Source of the DNA: an uncultured cyanobacterium
GTDB lineage: Bacteria > Cyanobacteriota > Cyanobacteriia > Cyanobacteriales > Chroococcidiopsidaceae
Assembly (NCBI GenBank): GCA_946221495.1
Contig: CAMIFA010000103.1
Span: forward strand, 1-17,730
DNA: 17,730 nucleotides
Reading direction: 5' to 3'
Part shown: positions 7,048 through 14,143 of the stretch, in pieces
How the letters are laid out: each line of letters opens with the position of its first letter
How positions within the stretch are numbered: the first letter of the stretch is position 1
Notes under the pieces: model-generated
The model's input: only the letters and a program-made list of their open reading frames with translations
What the model was told of the DNA's origin: nothing
Databases searched by the model: none
Made by a program: the position numbers and the translations under genes

Positions 7048-8060
7048 TGCGATACTCTTTCGAGTTTCGTCCTTACCGCCGCGCCTTCAAGCCTCCTTTA
7101 CGTACTAATTACGGCAGCTGGGATGTCCGTGATGGCATTATTCTTAGCCTCAGTAGTGAAACAGGTATTAGCTGCGGTGAAATTGCGCCAATTAGCTGGT
7201 TTGGCTCGGAAACTATAGAACAAGCCTTGAACTTTTGCCGTCAGTTACCAACTGAAATTACAGATGAAATGATTTTCGCAATTCCCGATGAACTTCCGGC
7301 TTGTCAATTTGGGTTTGAGTCTGCTTGGGAGGGAGTTAGGGGACAGGGGGACAAGGAGACATGGGGACAGGGGGACAAGGGGACAGGGGGACAAGGGGAC
7401 AGGGGGACAAGGGGACAAGGAGACAGGGAGACAGGAGGTTTTGAGTTAGTAACACCTTTAACTTACAGTGGCTTGTTGCCTGCGGGAGAGGGAGCTTTGG
7501 AGGCTTGGCAGAAATTGTGGACTCAGGGTTATCGCACGTTTAAGTGGAAAATTGGTGTTTATGCGATCGCGGATGAACTTGCAATTTTTGACGCACTTAC
7601 CCAAATATTACCAACGTCGGCAAAACTACGATTAGATGCTAATGGGGGACTTAGTGATGATCAAGCAAATTTATGGCTTTGGACTTGCGATCAGAAATTA
7701 CTAGAAATTGAATTTATTGAGCAACCATTGCCTGTAGAGCAATTTAACGCCATGCAGGAATTGAGTTGCTGTTATGCTACTGCGATCGCCTTGGATGAAT
7801 CTGTTGCTACGCTTAAACAACTAGAAAAATGTTATCAGTTGGGGTGGCGGGGAATTTTTGTGATTAAGCCTGGTATTGCAGGTTCCCCATCGCGTTTACG
7901 TCAGTTTTGCCACGATCACGAAATTGATGCAGTTTTCTCGTCGGTGTTTGAAACTAATGTTGGTAGACAAGCTGCACTAAAATTAGCAGCTGAATTAGCT
8001 CGTAAAAATAGAGCTGTGGGGTTTGGTATTAAGCACTGGTTCGATCAAGACGAAACTTAA
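7047..8060 (+). CDS. menC: o-Succinylbenzoate synthase with an internal repeat insertion
   Basis: An enolase-superfamily enzyme that dehydrates SHCHC to o-succinylbenzoate. The catalytic pieces are all present: K166 and K168 in FKWKIG, metal ligands D197 (RLDANGG), E225 (EFIEQP) and D250 (ALDES), and K274 in VIKPG on the opposite face. The capping domain is residues 1-95. Residues about 98-130 are a hydrophilic 8-residue repeat of the form GQGDxxTx, encoded by an 8-bp DNA tandem repeat. It sits between the cap and the barrel, just before LTYSGLLPAGE. Without it the protein would be about 304 residues. The enzyme is probably still functional because the insertion keeps frame, lies outside the catalytic motifs, and menE follows intact. 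The start overlaps the menA stop by one base. Confidence 0.93.
   Translation: MRYSFEFRPYRRAFKPPLRTNYGSWDVRDGIILSLSSETGISCGEIAPISWFGSETIEQALNFCRQLPTEITDEMIFAIPDELPACQFGFESAWEGVRGQGDKETWGQGDKGTGGQGDRGTRGQGDRETGGFELVTPLTYSGLLPAGEGALEAWQKLWTQGYRTFKWKIGVYAIADELAIFDALTQILPTSAKLRLDANGGLSDDQANLWLWTCDQKLLEIEFIEQPLPVEQFNAMQELSCCYATAIALDESVATLKQLEKCYQLGWRGIFVIKPGIAGSPSRLRQFCHDHEIDAVFSSVFETNVGRQAALKLAAELARKNRAVGFGIKHWFDQDET
7338..7437 (+). repeat. 8-bp tandem repeat tract inside menC
   Basis: About 12 copies of an octamer, A(A/G)GGGGAC, with AGGGGGAC and AAGGGGAC alternating in the middle and point variants (GGAGAC, TGGGGAC, GGGAGAC) toward both ends. Because the unit is 8 bp, three units give 24 bp and an 8-residue protein period. 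The tract has no stop in the menC frame. Purine-rich short tandem repeats of this kind are common between genes in cyanobacteria; here one lies within a gene. Copy-number change by anything other than three units would break the frame. Confidence 0.92.
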
Positions 8061-8062
8061 TT

Positions 8063-8066
8063 GGAG
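8063..8066 (+). promoter_or_regulatory. Ribosome binding site of menE
   Basis: GGAG lies 5 bases before the ATG at 8072. It is one of the clearer Shine-Dalgarno matches in the window and supports this start, 11 bases after the menC stop. Confidence 0.6.
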
Positions 8067-8071
8067 CATCT

Positions 8072-9448
8072 ATGCAAGCAGTAGATTATCTTAAAAGTGC
8101 TACTAATGATTGGCTAATTAATTATGACAGTCGTCAATTTAATCAGCTAGCTGAAGCATTTTACTCCCAATTAACTCAACTATTACCTTATACACCAAAA
8201 ATTCTTTTAGTTGAACGTGAACCAGTACGATTTCTAGCAGGTTTTATCGCGGCTTGTGCAGCTGGCTGTCCTGTTTTTCTAGGTAATCCCGACTGGGTAA
8301 AGGCGGAATGGGAGCAAGTCTTTGAGCTGGTACAACCAGACTTAATTTTAGGACATGGAGATTGGGGATTAGCACTGAGAAATTACCACCCTAGTATTGA
8401 ACCGCCAATTCTCAATCCCCAATGGATTATGATTCCCACTGGTGGCTCCTCAGGACAAATTAAGTTTGCCATCCACACTTGGGAAACATTGATGGCATCT
8501 GTACAAGGTTTTCAGCAATATTTTAATTTAAATCAAATAAATTCATTTTGTGTTTTGCCGCTACATCATGTTAGTGGTTTGATGCAGTTTATGCGCTCTT
8601 TTACTAGTGGTGGCAAGTTAGCTATTCTGCCATTTAAAGAGTTAGATTCTGATATAAAAATTGATATTGAATTAACTGATTTTTTTGTATCTTTAGTGCC
8701 GACGCAATTGCAACGCCTTCTGAAAAAAACAAGTTTAGCTAATTGGTTATCTCAATTTAAAACTGTATTATTAGGCGGTGCTCCAGCTTGGAGGGAAATT
8801 TTAGAACAAGCGCGACAATATAATATTTCATTAGCACTAACTTATGGGATGACTGAAACCGGATCTCAAATTGCTACGCTTAAACCAGATCATTTTCTCA
8901 AGGGTTACAATAACTGCGGTCAAGTGTTACCTCATGCTAAATTAACTATTTGCAGTTCTACAGGCAACATATTAAATGTAAATGAAACTGGAATTATTAC
9001 TATTCAAGCTCAATCTTTAGCACTAGGTTATTATCCAAAACTATTTACAGAAGATAAATTCCAATTAGATGACTTAGGATTTCTTGATAATAATGGCAAC
9101 CTCAACATTGTAGGTCGTAGTAGCAATAAAATTATTACTGGTGGCGAAAATGTCTATTCCCATGAGGTAGAAGCAGCAATAAGAGCAACTGCTTTAGTTA
9201 ATGATGTGTGTGTAATTGGGATAAGCGATCGCCATTGGGGACAAGTTATAACAGCTATCTATGTTCCTAGTAATTCATCTGTTACTAATGCTGTACTCCA
9301 AGCCGCACTTGAGCACAAATTAAGTAAATTTAAACACCCTAAACACTGGATTTCCCTACCAAATTTACCCCGTAATTCCCAAGGAAAAATCAACCGAGAA
9401 CAACTACAGGAAATAGCAATAACATCCCTACAACTATCCACAACCTAA
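8072..9448 (+). CDS. menE: o-Succinylbenzoate-CoA ligase
   Basis: An adenylate-forming enzyme that activates o-succinylbenzoate to its CoA thioester using ATP. Core motifs are in order: phosphate-binding loop IPTGGSSGQIK at 121-131, LPLHHVSG at 162-169, LTYGMTETGS at 256-265, LDDLGFLD at 332-339, the hinge region GRSSNKIITGGENV at 348-361, and PRNSQGKINR at 433-442 with catalytic K439. At 458 residues it is a typical compact MenE. It is the last gene of the menA-menC-menE run and is followed by a convergent thioesterase gene after only 43 bases. The product would next be cyclised by MenB, which is not in this window. Confidence 0.93.
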   Translation: MQAVDYLKSATNDWLINYDSRQFNQLAEAFYSQLTQLLPYTPKILLVEREPVRFLAGFIAACAAGCPVFLGNPDWVKAEWEQVFELVQPDLILGHGDWGLALRNYHPSIEPPILNPQWIMIPTGGSSGQIKFAIHTWETLMASVQGFQQYFNLNQINSFCVLPLHHVSGLMQFMRSFTSGGKLAILPFKELDSDIKIDIELTDFFVSLVPTQLQRLLKKTSLANWLSQFKTVLLGGAPAWREILEQARQYNISLALTYGMTETGSQIATLKPDHFLKGYNNCGQVLPHAKLTICSSTGNILNVNETGIITIQAQSLALGYYPKLFTEDKFQLDDLGFLDNNGNLNIVGRSSNKIITGGENVYSHEVEAAIRATALVNDVCVIGISDRHWGQVITAIYVPSNSSVTNAVLQAALEHKLSKFKHPKHWISLPNLPRNSQGKINREQLQEIAITSLQLSTT

Positions 9449-9462
9449 ATCTATTCTCTGAT

Positions 9463-9494
9463 CTTGGCGCTCTCTGCGTCTTGGTGGTTCGTTA
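9463..9494 (-). repeat. Dispersed intergenic repeat between convergent menE and thioesterase genes
   Basis: On the minus strand it reads AACGAACC, then ACCAAGACGCAGAG, then GCGCCAAG. It matches the style of 11797-11829 and, more loosely, 1527-1556. It fills nearly all of the 43-base gap and overlaps the last codons of the thioesterase gene by three bases. Confidence 0.5.
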
Positions 9495-9902
9495 TCTATT
9501 TACTCCCCATTGCCGCAGCCATTGAATAATATTATCTGGTAGCTCTTTTCTATTTCTACTAATTAATTCAATACAGACGTGCCTAGTAACTGCCTTGGCA
9601 ATTAATTGTTCTGATACCATAATTTGATAAGCAATTTCAAATTTATGATCAGAAAGTTGTTCAGGCGTTAACTCAATAAATATTTGTTCACCGCAAAACA
9701 TCGGGCGAAAAAAATCTCCGTCAGCATGAATAATTGGAATTGCCACATCGCAATTACTAAAAAATGCCTGAAGATTTATGCCTGACGTAGCTAATGATTC
9801 TTCATAAGCTTCATGACACATTGCCAAAATGTTAGCGAAGTAGACAACGCCAGCTGCATCAGTGTCTTGAAAGCGAACAATTCGTTTGTAAAGAAACGAC
9901 AT
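9492..9902 (-). CDS. 1,4-dihydroxy-2-naphthoyl-CoA thioesterase (4HBT hot-dog family)
   Basis: Expected to hydrolyse DHNA-CoA to free DHNA, the substrate of MenA, so it closes the gap between MenB and MenA. It is a single hot-dog domain of 136 residues. The 4-hydroxybenzoyl-CoA thioesterase signature is RFQDTDAAGVVYFAN at residues 10-24; by analogy with the family, D15 is the catalytic aspartate. It resembles the cyanobacterial Slr0204 type. Its position beside menE supports this substrate over other acyl-CoAs. It is transcribed toward menE. The ATG at 9902 is preceded by AAGCAGGT on the coding strand, a weak Shine-Dalgarno match. A broader acyl-CoA thioesterase role cannot be excluded from sequence alone. 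Confidence 0.88.
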   Translation of the reverse strand: MSFLYKRIVRFQDTDAAGVVYFANILAMCHEAYEESLATSGINLQAFFSNCDVAIPIIHADGDFFRPMFCGEQIFIELTPEQLSDHKFEIAYQIMVSEQLIAKAVTRHVCIELISRNRKELPDNIIQWLRQWGVNR

Positions 9903-9967
9903 ACCTGCTTAATGGCAACAACGCTTAATACGCAGATACTAAGCTATTATCAGGCGTTACTATTATC

Positions 9968-10384
9968 TTATTTCTTCCTCAGCAGCAAAAGGTGACGACG
10001 GGGTTTTTGTTGCTGGCTTACCCACTCCTCAAAGAACTTCCCATACCAAGCAGGCGTGATAATTACCAGTAGTCTAGCAGTTTGTGTGCCGACGTTTTTA
10101 AAAGTGTGGAGAATACCTTTAGAAATATTGACAACAGAACCAGCAGTTGCACTGAAAGTGCGATCGCCTTCTTGAATTAAAAGTTCTCCCTCTAAAATGT
10201 AGTACGTTTCCCCTTCCCAATGATGGCTGTGAGCTGGTGGACTAGCTTGAGGTGCTACTGTCACTTCAAAGAGTGAATATGCTCCGAGATGGTCTTCACT
10301 CACTGCTTTGCATATAACTTTATCACCATCAAGCCACTTACGTCTGCTCGGTGGCACGAGTGTGAGACCCCAATTCCTAATCAT
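9968..10384 (-). CDS. Small cupin-domain protein
   Basis: A single cupin_2-type beta barrel. The first cupin motif is PPAHSHHWEGETYYILEGEL, with the His pair and Glu as likely metal ligands; the second includes GSVVNISKGILHTFKN with a further His. The opening words LVPPSRRKWL and GDKVICKA resemble quercetinase-like cupins. I chose the ATG at 10384 (138 residues), because the alternative TTG at 10498 adds 38 basic residues that do not look like part of a cupin domain. Metal, substrate and role are unknown; such proteins range from dioxygenases to sugar-binding or regulatory proteins. It is separated from the thioesterase gene by 65 bases and is probably its own unit or loosely linked. Confidence 0.82.
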   Translation of the reverse strand: MIRNWGLTLVPPSRRKWLDGDKVICKAVSEDHLGAYSLFEVTVAPQASPPAHSHHWEGETYYILEGELLIQEGDRTFSATAGSVVNISKGILHTFKNVGTQTARLLVIITPAWYGKFFEEWVSQQQKPRRHLLLLRKK

Positions 10385-10578
10385 TACAATTGCCCTGCTT
10401 GAGATTCTGCTGAATATTTTTGGATAGCCGACTGTTTGGGATTCAAGCTTGTGTAATAACCACAGCTTATTCAGCCTTTGGATCACTTTCCAGTTCAAAA
10501 ACTGCTCATTTTTTGCTCACTTTTTTACTTAGCAAAAGCAGCCACAATCGTAGCCTAGAATTTTGCTGTGTTGGCAGA

Positions 10579-11781
10579 TTAACGCAGCGCCCAAGCTAAG
10601 AAACGTTCGGTATAATATAAAGCTAATTGGTTACTGACACCGGAGAAAATCGCATCAAAGGCGTGTTCAGCCCAAGGAATTTCCAGTAAAATTGCTGTGT
10701 TACCAACGCTATGCAACCGTTGAGAGATTTGTCTGCCAAATCGCGCCTGAACTACGTGATCGCGGCTACCATACACCAAAAGCGTTGGTGGTAATTGAGG
10801 CTTTACATAATTAATTGGTGAAGCAAGTTGATACTGCTGTGGTAGTTGAGTAGGCGATCCACCTATAAATGCTGTTAACAGAGTGCGGACATTCAGTGGA
10901 TCAGGGCGTGGCGGATCGGCATAACCTTCAGTTAAATTAACAGGACCATAGTAGTTGACTACAGCGCGAATTGGTGGCGCATCTGGCTGATATGCTGCCA
11001 ACATTGCTAAATGTGCGCCTGATGAACGTCCTAGTAATGCTAGGCGCTTTGGATCGGCTTCATACTCAGTAGCGTGTTGACGGATAAAAGTAATTGCTGT
11101 CTGCACATCGTTTAATTGATCGGGGAAACGGTAGCGCGGTGCGTGTCGATAATCAATCGCGAAAACTGTATAACCCCGTTCTGCCATGTAGGAATTAAAT
11201 TGAGCATCTTTTGCTGGGTTGCCATTCTGCCAAGCTCCCCCATAAATTACTACAAGCGCTGGGTATTTACCTACCTTTAGTGGTCGATAAATATTCATAC
11301 TTAATGGCACTGAGTCTGGGAGGGCAAATTGAATGTTTTGGGTGTAGCGATATTTAGGGCGACGGATACCTGTAAATACGTCAGCTAGCACAAAGGGCTG
11401 CGATCGCGCCAGGGTGCCGTTGGTATCTGGCATTTGACGCTCTCCAATCTCAGCTGTATAGTCTGCACCCAGCGCTGATTGCATCGCCACTGCCATTTGC
11501 TGCTGAGTTGCTGGTAGTTGCAATAGTGGTAATGCAGACAATAATATTCCTGTCAAGCTAGCAACTAAAGCTAGTTGGAAGTATTTAGGACGAATATTGA
11601 TTAAGGCTAAAAGAGCGATTCCATTTAATACTAAAAGCCAAGGACTAACTTCGGGTGCTGCTATACCAAGAATTAAAAAGAAGTAAGTTGGCGCGGGCAG
11701 CACAATCCAGCAACTTAAGAAAAAAACAACACCACTTAGGAGTAGTGCTATTTTGCCGACGCGCCTGATTGACTTAGACAT
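10579..11781 (-). CDS. Membrane-anchored alpha/beta hydrolase (esterase/lipase type)
   Basis: The N-terminal ~90 residues contain about three hydrophobic helices (about 12-32, 34-60 and 67-90), which should anchor it in the membrane. The hydrolase domain spans about 130-400. The oxyanion loop is VIYGGAW at 178-184, a variant of HGGGW. The nucleophile is S253 in GRSSG (251-255), and the likely acid and base are D341 (YGSRDHVV) and H373 (WAEHAFD). This set fits the carboxylesterase/BD-FAE-like alpha/beta hydrolases. The ATG at 11781 lies just before the basic MSKSIRRVGK, a normal start for a membrane anchor; no Shine-Dalgarno sequence is seen. The substrate is unknown. No functional link to its neighbours is evident. 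Confidence 0.87.
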   Translation of the reverse strand: MSKSIRRVGKIALLLSGVVFFLSCWIVLPAPTYFFLILGIAAPEVSPWLLVLNGIALLALINIRPKYFQLALVASLTGILLSALPLLQLPATQQQMAVAMQSALGADYTAEIGERQMPDTNGTLARSQPFVLADVFTGIRRPKYRYTQNIQFALPDSVPLSMNIYRPLKVGKYPALVVIYGGAWQNGNPAKDAQFNSYMAERGYTVFAIDYRHAPRYRFPDQLNDVQTAITFIRQHATEYEADPKRLALLGRSSGAHLAMLAAYQPDAPPIRAVVNYYGPVNLTEGYADPPRPDPLNVRTLLTAFIGGSPTQLPQQYQLASPINYVKPQLPPTLLVYGSRDHVVQARFGRQISQRLHSVGNTAILLEIPWAEHAFDAIFSGVSNQLALYYTERFLAWALR

Positions 11782-11796
11782 AAGAGGATAGTGAAG

Positions 11797-11829
11797 AACG
11801 AACCGCTAAGACACCAAGTACACCAAGAA
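11797..11829 (+). repeat. Dispersed intergenic repeat upstream of the hydrolase
   Basis: It reads AACGAACCGCTAAGACACC, then AAGTACACCAAG, and closely resembles the minus-strand reading of 9463-9494. The text after it (11850-11866, TTTTGCGTAAGTCCTGA) is also of a repeated intergenic style. The gap 11782-11932 shows no gene. Confidence 0.5.
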
Positions 11830-11932
11830 ATAAGAGTTTGAAAGAGTTTTTGCGTAAGTCCTGAGATAATTTTAGCCAGATTAAATTTGTTTACCAGGAA
11901 GGAGACAGAATCTAGAAGTTTTTTGATTTTAG

Positions 11933-14032
11933 TTAGCTAATTTCCTGTTGCCACAAAATATCTGCTACTCGCGTTATCCCCGTTTTTAGATGACGACGAT
12001 AAGTGCTGAAGGGTAAATTTAGTAATTCAGCTGCTTGTTCTTGTGTAGGGGCAGGGTTTAGATAGGTACGCTCTAAGGCGCGGTAGAATTTTTCGCTGCG
12101 TGGAGATGACTGTAGAGATTGTGCTGCTGCTTGGACTAAATTTTGTAGAAGCGCAACCCGATCAGTTTCTTTGTCACGTGCTGCAAGTTCTACTATTAAG
12201 CGCGATCGCAGTAAAGGATTATTTTGTAAAACATCTGCTTGCCCAAAGTTACGTAATACATCTTGTACTGCGGCAACAAAATCAGGCTGACTCAGAACTA
12301 AAATTAATTCACTTACCTGTGCAGGAGCGATCGCGCTGGCGGAAGCGGCAATTTCTCGTTGTGCTAGCAATTCCTGCCAAGTAGAGGGCGAAACTACGCG
12401 CCAATCATGTCCGTATACGCCATAACTTCGTCCCTCTACCTCAAAATCAGCTTCTGGTAATCTTGCCAAGTCTGCATAAGCAAACATTGCTGCCCAAAAA
12501 TCTGGTTCAGCACAGGCAAAAAAGGTAAAAGCAAGTGAGTCTGTGAGGCGATGATGTTGGACAAAGTTAATAAAGATCAAGCTTTGGGTAGGTGAAACAG
12601 CTTGATAAGTATCTCGTGCCATCCAGAAGCGAAACAAAGTTGCTCCTTCGCCTTGACGTAACGGTGCGTGTGTTTGGAGATAATGCCAACAAGCGATCGC
12701 GCCTGGATCTGCTGCCAAATCTGCTTGTGCTTGGTGGAGCGCTAACATTAGTACAAAGCCTGCTAGCTGCAGCTGCGAATCTCGAAAAACCAGGACATTT
12801 TCTGGCTGTTGCGCCAGCCAATGCGCCGCTAAAGCAGCAGATGCTTCTCCTTCGTGTGCTGCTACCATGTCAATTAACTGATTCTTGTCAGTCTCCTGCA
12901 TTTTGGTAGTTGACAAAGAGCTATTCTCTTGCCACGTGAAACGAGGACGAATAGCAGGATTATCTCGATGCAAGAAAATGTAATCGAATAAAACACGATG
13001 CTGCTCTTGCCCGTGAGTTTGCTGTAAGCGTGTAGTATAGTAGCTACGGGCGCGGCGGTGGAGTTCCGCGTACCAGTCGGGATTGCGCCATCGCAAGTCA
13101 GCAATTAAAACTTCCCGTGCCAAATCGTGGGGGAATAAACCAAGTTGCCCAGACTCAATAAATGATAGCTGGCGTAACCACTGGAATAACTCATGGACAT
13201 CCAGCAAACCAAGCATTTGAGCTAGTAATGTCTCAGTAGTTAGCCGCACTAAAGCACAGGCTTCTAAAGCCATTCGGTGAGTTGGCGTGGGCAAATCTTG
13301 AACAAATCTTTCTAGCAGCGCCTTAACAACATCAGGAGCTGATTGCGGTTGAAAAACTATTTCCTGTCCCTGAGCAAACACATCCGCAACTAGTGATAAT
13401 GCTAAAGGATGACCGTGAGTAAAATCTAAAACTGCTTGGTGTTGTGTAGCAGGAACTTTCCTTCTAGTGAGGTAAGTTTGGCTTTCCTTCGGGCTTAAGT
13501 TACGCAACGGCATCGGGTGAATCAGCGCCTGCCAGCCTGGATCGATTCGCCAAGCAGCTGTAGGTGCTTGACGACCAGCCATAATAATTAAAGTATTTTC
13601 TGGCAATTGCGGCAAGAACACCTCGCGCAACCAATCATCTAGCGGTGCTAGTGCTTCATATGTATCAATTACAATAACACTACGACTTAATTGAGCAGTA
13701 AGCTCTTGCAGAGGGGAATCAACCCATTCGCCGCCTAACGAAATTCCCAGAACGCTTAGGAATGATTCTGGCGTTGCTTCTACATTACGTGCATCTACGT
13801 AAATAACTTGTATATTTTGTGATCCGCAAATTTGAATAAACTGTTCTAGCAAACTGGTTTTACCTACACCACCAGGACCAAAAATGTGTATTACATGAAA
13901 AGGCAATTCTGATACTGGAATGTCTGCGACAAGCTTCGCTAAAACAGATTGAAACAGCTCAAGCTCATGCTTACGTCCCACAAATCGGCGATGGCGCTCT
14001 GCACTCAAACGCTCTGCTATAGACGATAACAT
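11933..14032 (-). CDS. STAND-like P-loop ATPase with C-terminal helix-turn-helix
   Basis: A large signal-dependent ATPase of a type common in cyanobacteria. The N-terminal NTPase has Walker A GPGGVGKT at 52-59, Walker B SVIVIDTYE at 118-126, and a sensor-like IIMAGR at 149-154, as in AAA_16/STAND proteins. A winged-helix region probably follows (about 230-330). Residues 330-650 are helical, without a recognisable repeat. The last ~40 residues (TQEQAAELLNLPFSTYRRHL and on) look like a helix-turn-helix of the RNA polymerase sigma-region-4 or LuxR kind, so it may bind DNA. The gene is richer in GC and alanine than the flanking genes. AAAGG lies 5 bases before the ATG at 14032. It is downstream of the helicase in the same direction but separated by 111 bases and a possible terminator. 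What it senses is unknown. Confidence 0.85.
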   Translation of the reverse strand: MLSSIAERLSAERHRRFVGRKHELELFQSVLAKLVADIPVSELPFHVIHIFGPGGVGKTSLLEQFIQICGSQNIQVIYVDARNVEATPESFLSVLGISLGGEWVDSPLQELTAQLSRSVIVIDTYEALAPLDDWLREVFLPQLPENTLIIMAGRQAPTAAWRIDPGWQALIHPMPLRNLSPKESQTYLTRRKVPATQHQAVLDFTHGHPLALSLVADVFAQGQEIVFQPQSAPDVVKALLERFVQDLPTPTHRMALEACALVRLTTETLLAQMLGLLDVHELFQWLRQLSFIESGQLGLFPHDLAREVLIADLRWRNPDWYAELHRRARSYYTTRLQQTHGQEQHRVLFDYIFLHRDNPAIRPRFTWQENSSLSTTKMQETDKNQLIDMVAAHEGEASAALAAHWLAQQPENVLVFRDSQLQLAGFVLMLALHQAQADLAADPGAIACWHYLQTHAPLRQGEGATLFRFWMARDTYQAVSPTQSLIFINFVQHHRLTDSLAFTFFACAEPDFWAAMFAYADLARLPEADFEVEGRSYGVYGHDWRVVSPSTWQELLAQREIAASASAIAPAQVSELILVLSQPDFVAAVQDVLRNFGQADVLQNNPLLRSRLIVELAARDKETDRVALLQNLVQAAAQSLQSSPRSEKFYRALERTYLNPAPTQEQAAELLNLPFSTYRRHLKTGITRVADILWQQEIS

Positions 14033-14091
14033 AAGCCTTTACTCACAGATATCGCGGAGAAATGTATGTATAAATTATGACATATTATTTT

Positions 14092-14113
14092 AAAAACAAG
14101 TTAGTCTACTTGT
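14092..14113 (-). terminator. Possible rho-independent terminator after the helicase gene
   Basis: On the minus strand ACAAGT and ACTTGT form a 6-bp stem with a 6-base loop, followed by a run of T's (about five). It sits about 30 bases past the helicase stop and before the STAND ATPase start. The stem is short and AT-rich, so termination may be weak; a T-run also lies on the other side. Confidence 0.45.
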
Positions 14114-14143
14114 AAAAAATTATTAAATTATTGTGCTGCTAGG

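Noticed and set aside
7338..7437. Regular repeats that might suggest a CRISPR array
   Set aside because: The units are 8 bp, directly adjacent with no spacers, and lie within the open menC frame.
10385..10498. N-terminal extension of the cupin protein from a TTG start
   Set aside because: It adds 38 basic residues unlike a cupin, while an ATG lies directly before the domain-like sequence.
12100..13104. Open frames on both strands inside the STAND ATPase gene (for example 12100-12384 +, 12592-12909 +, 12874-13104 -)
   Set aside because: They lie inside a strong 699-residue gene with clear motifs, are short, and show no recognisable protein features.
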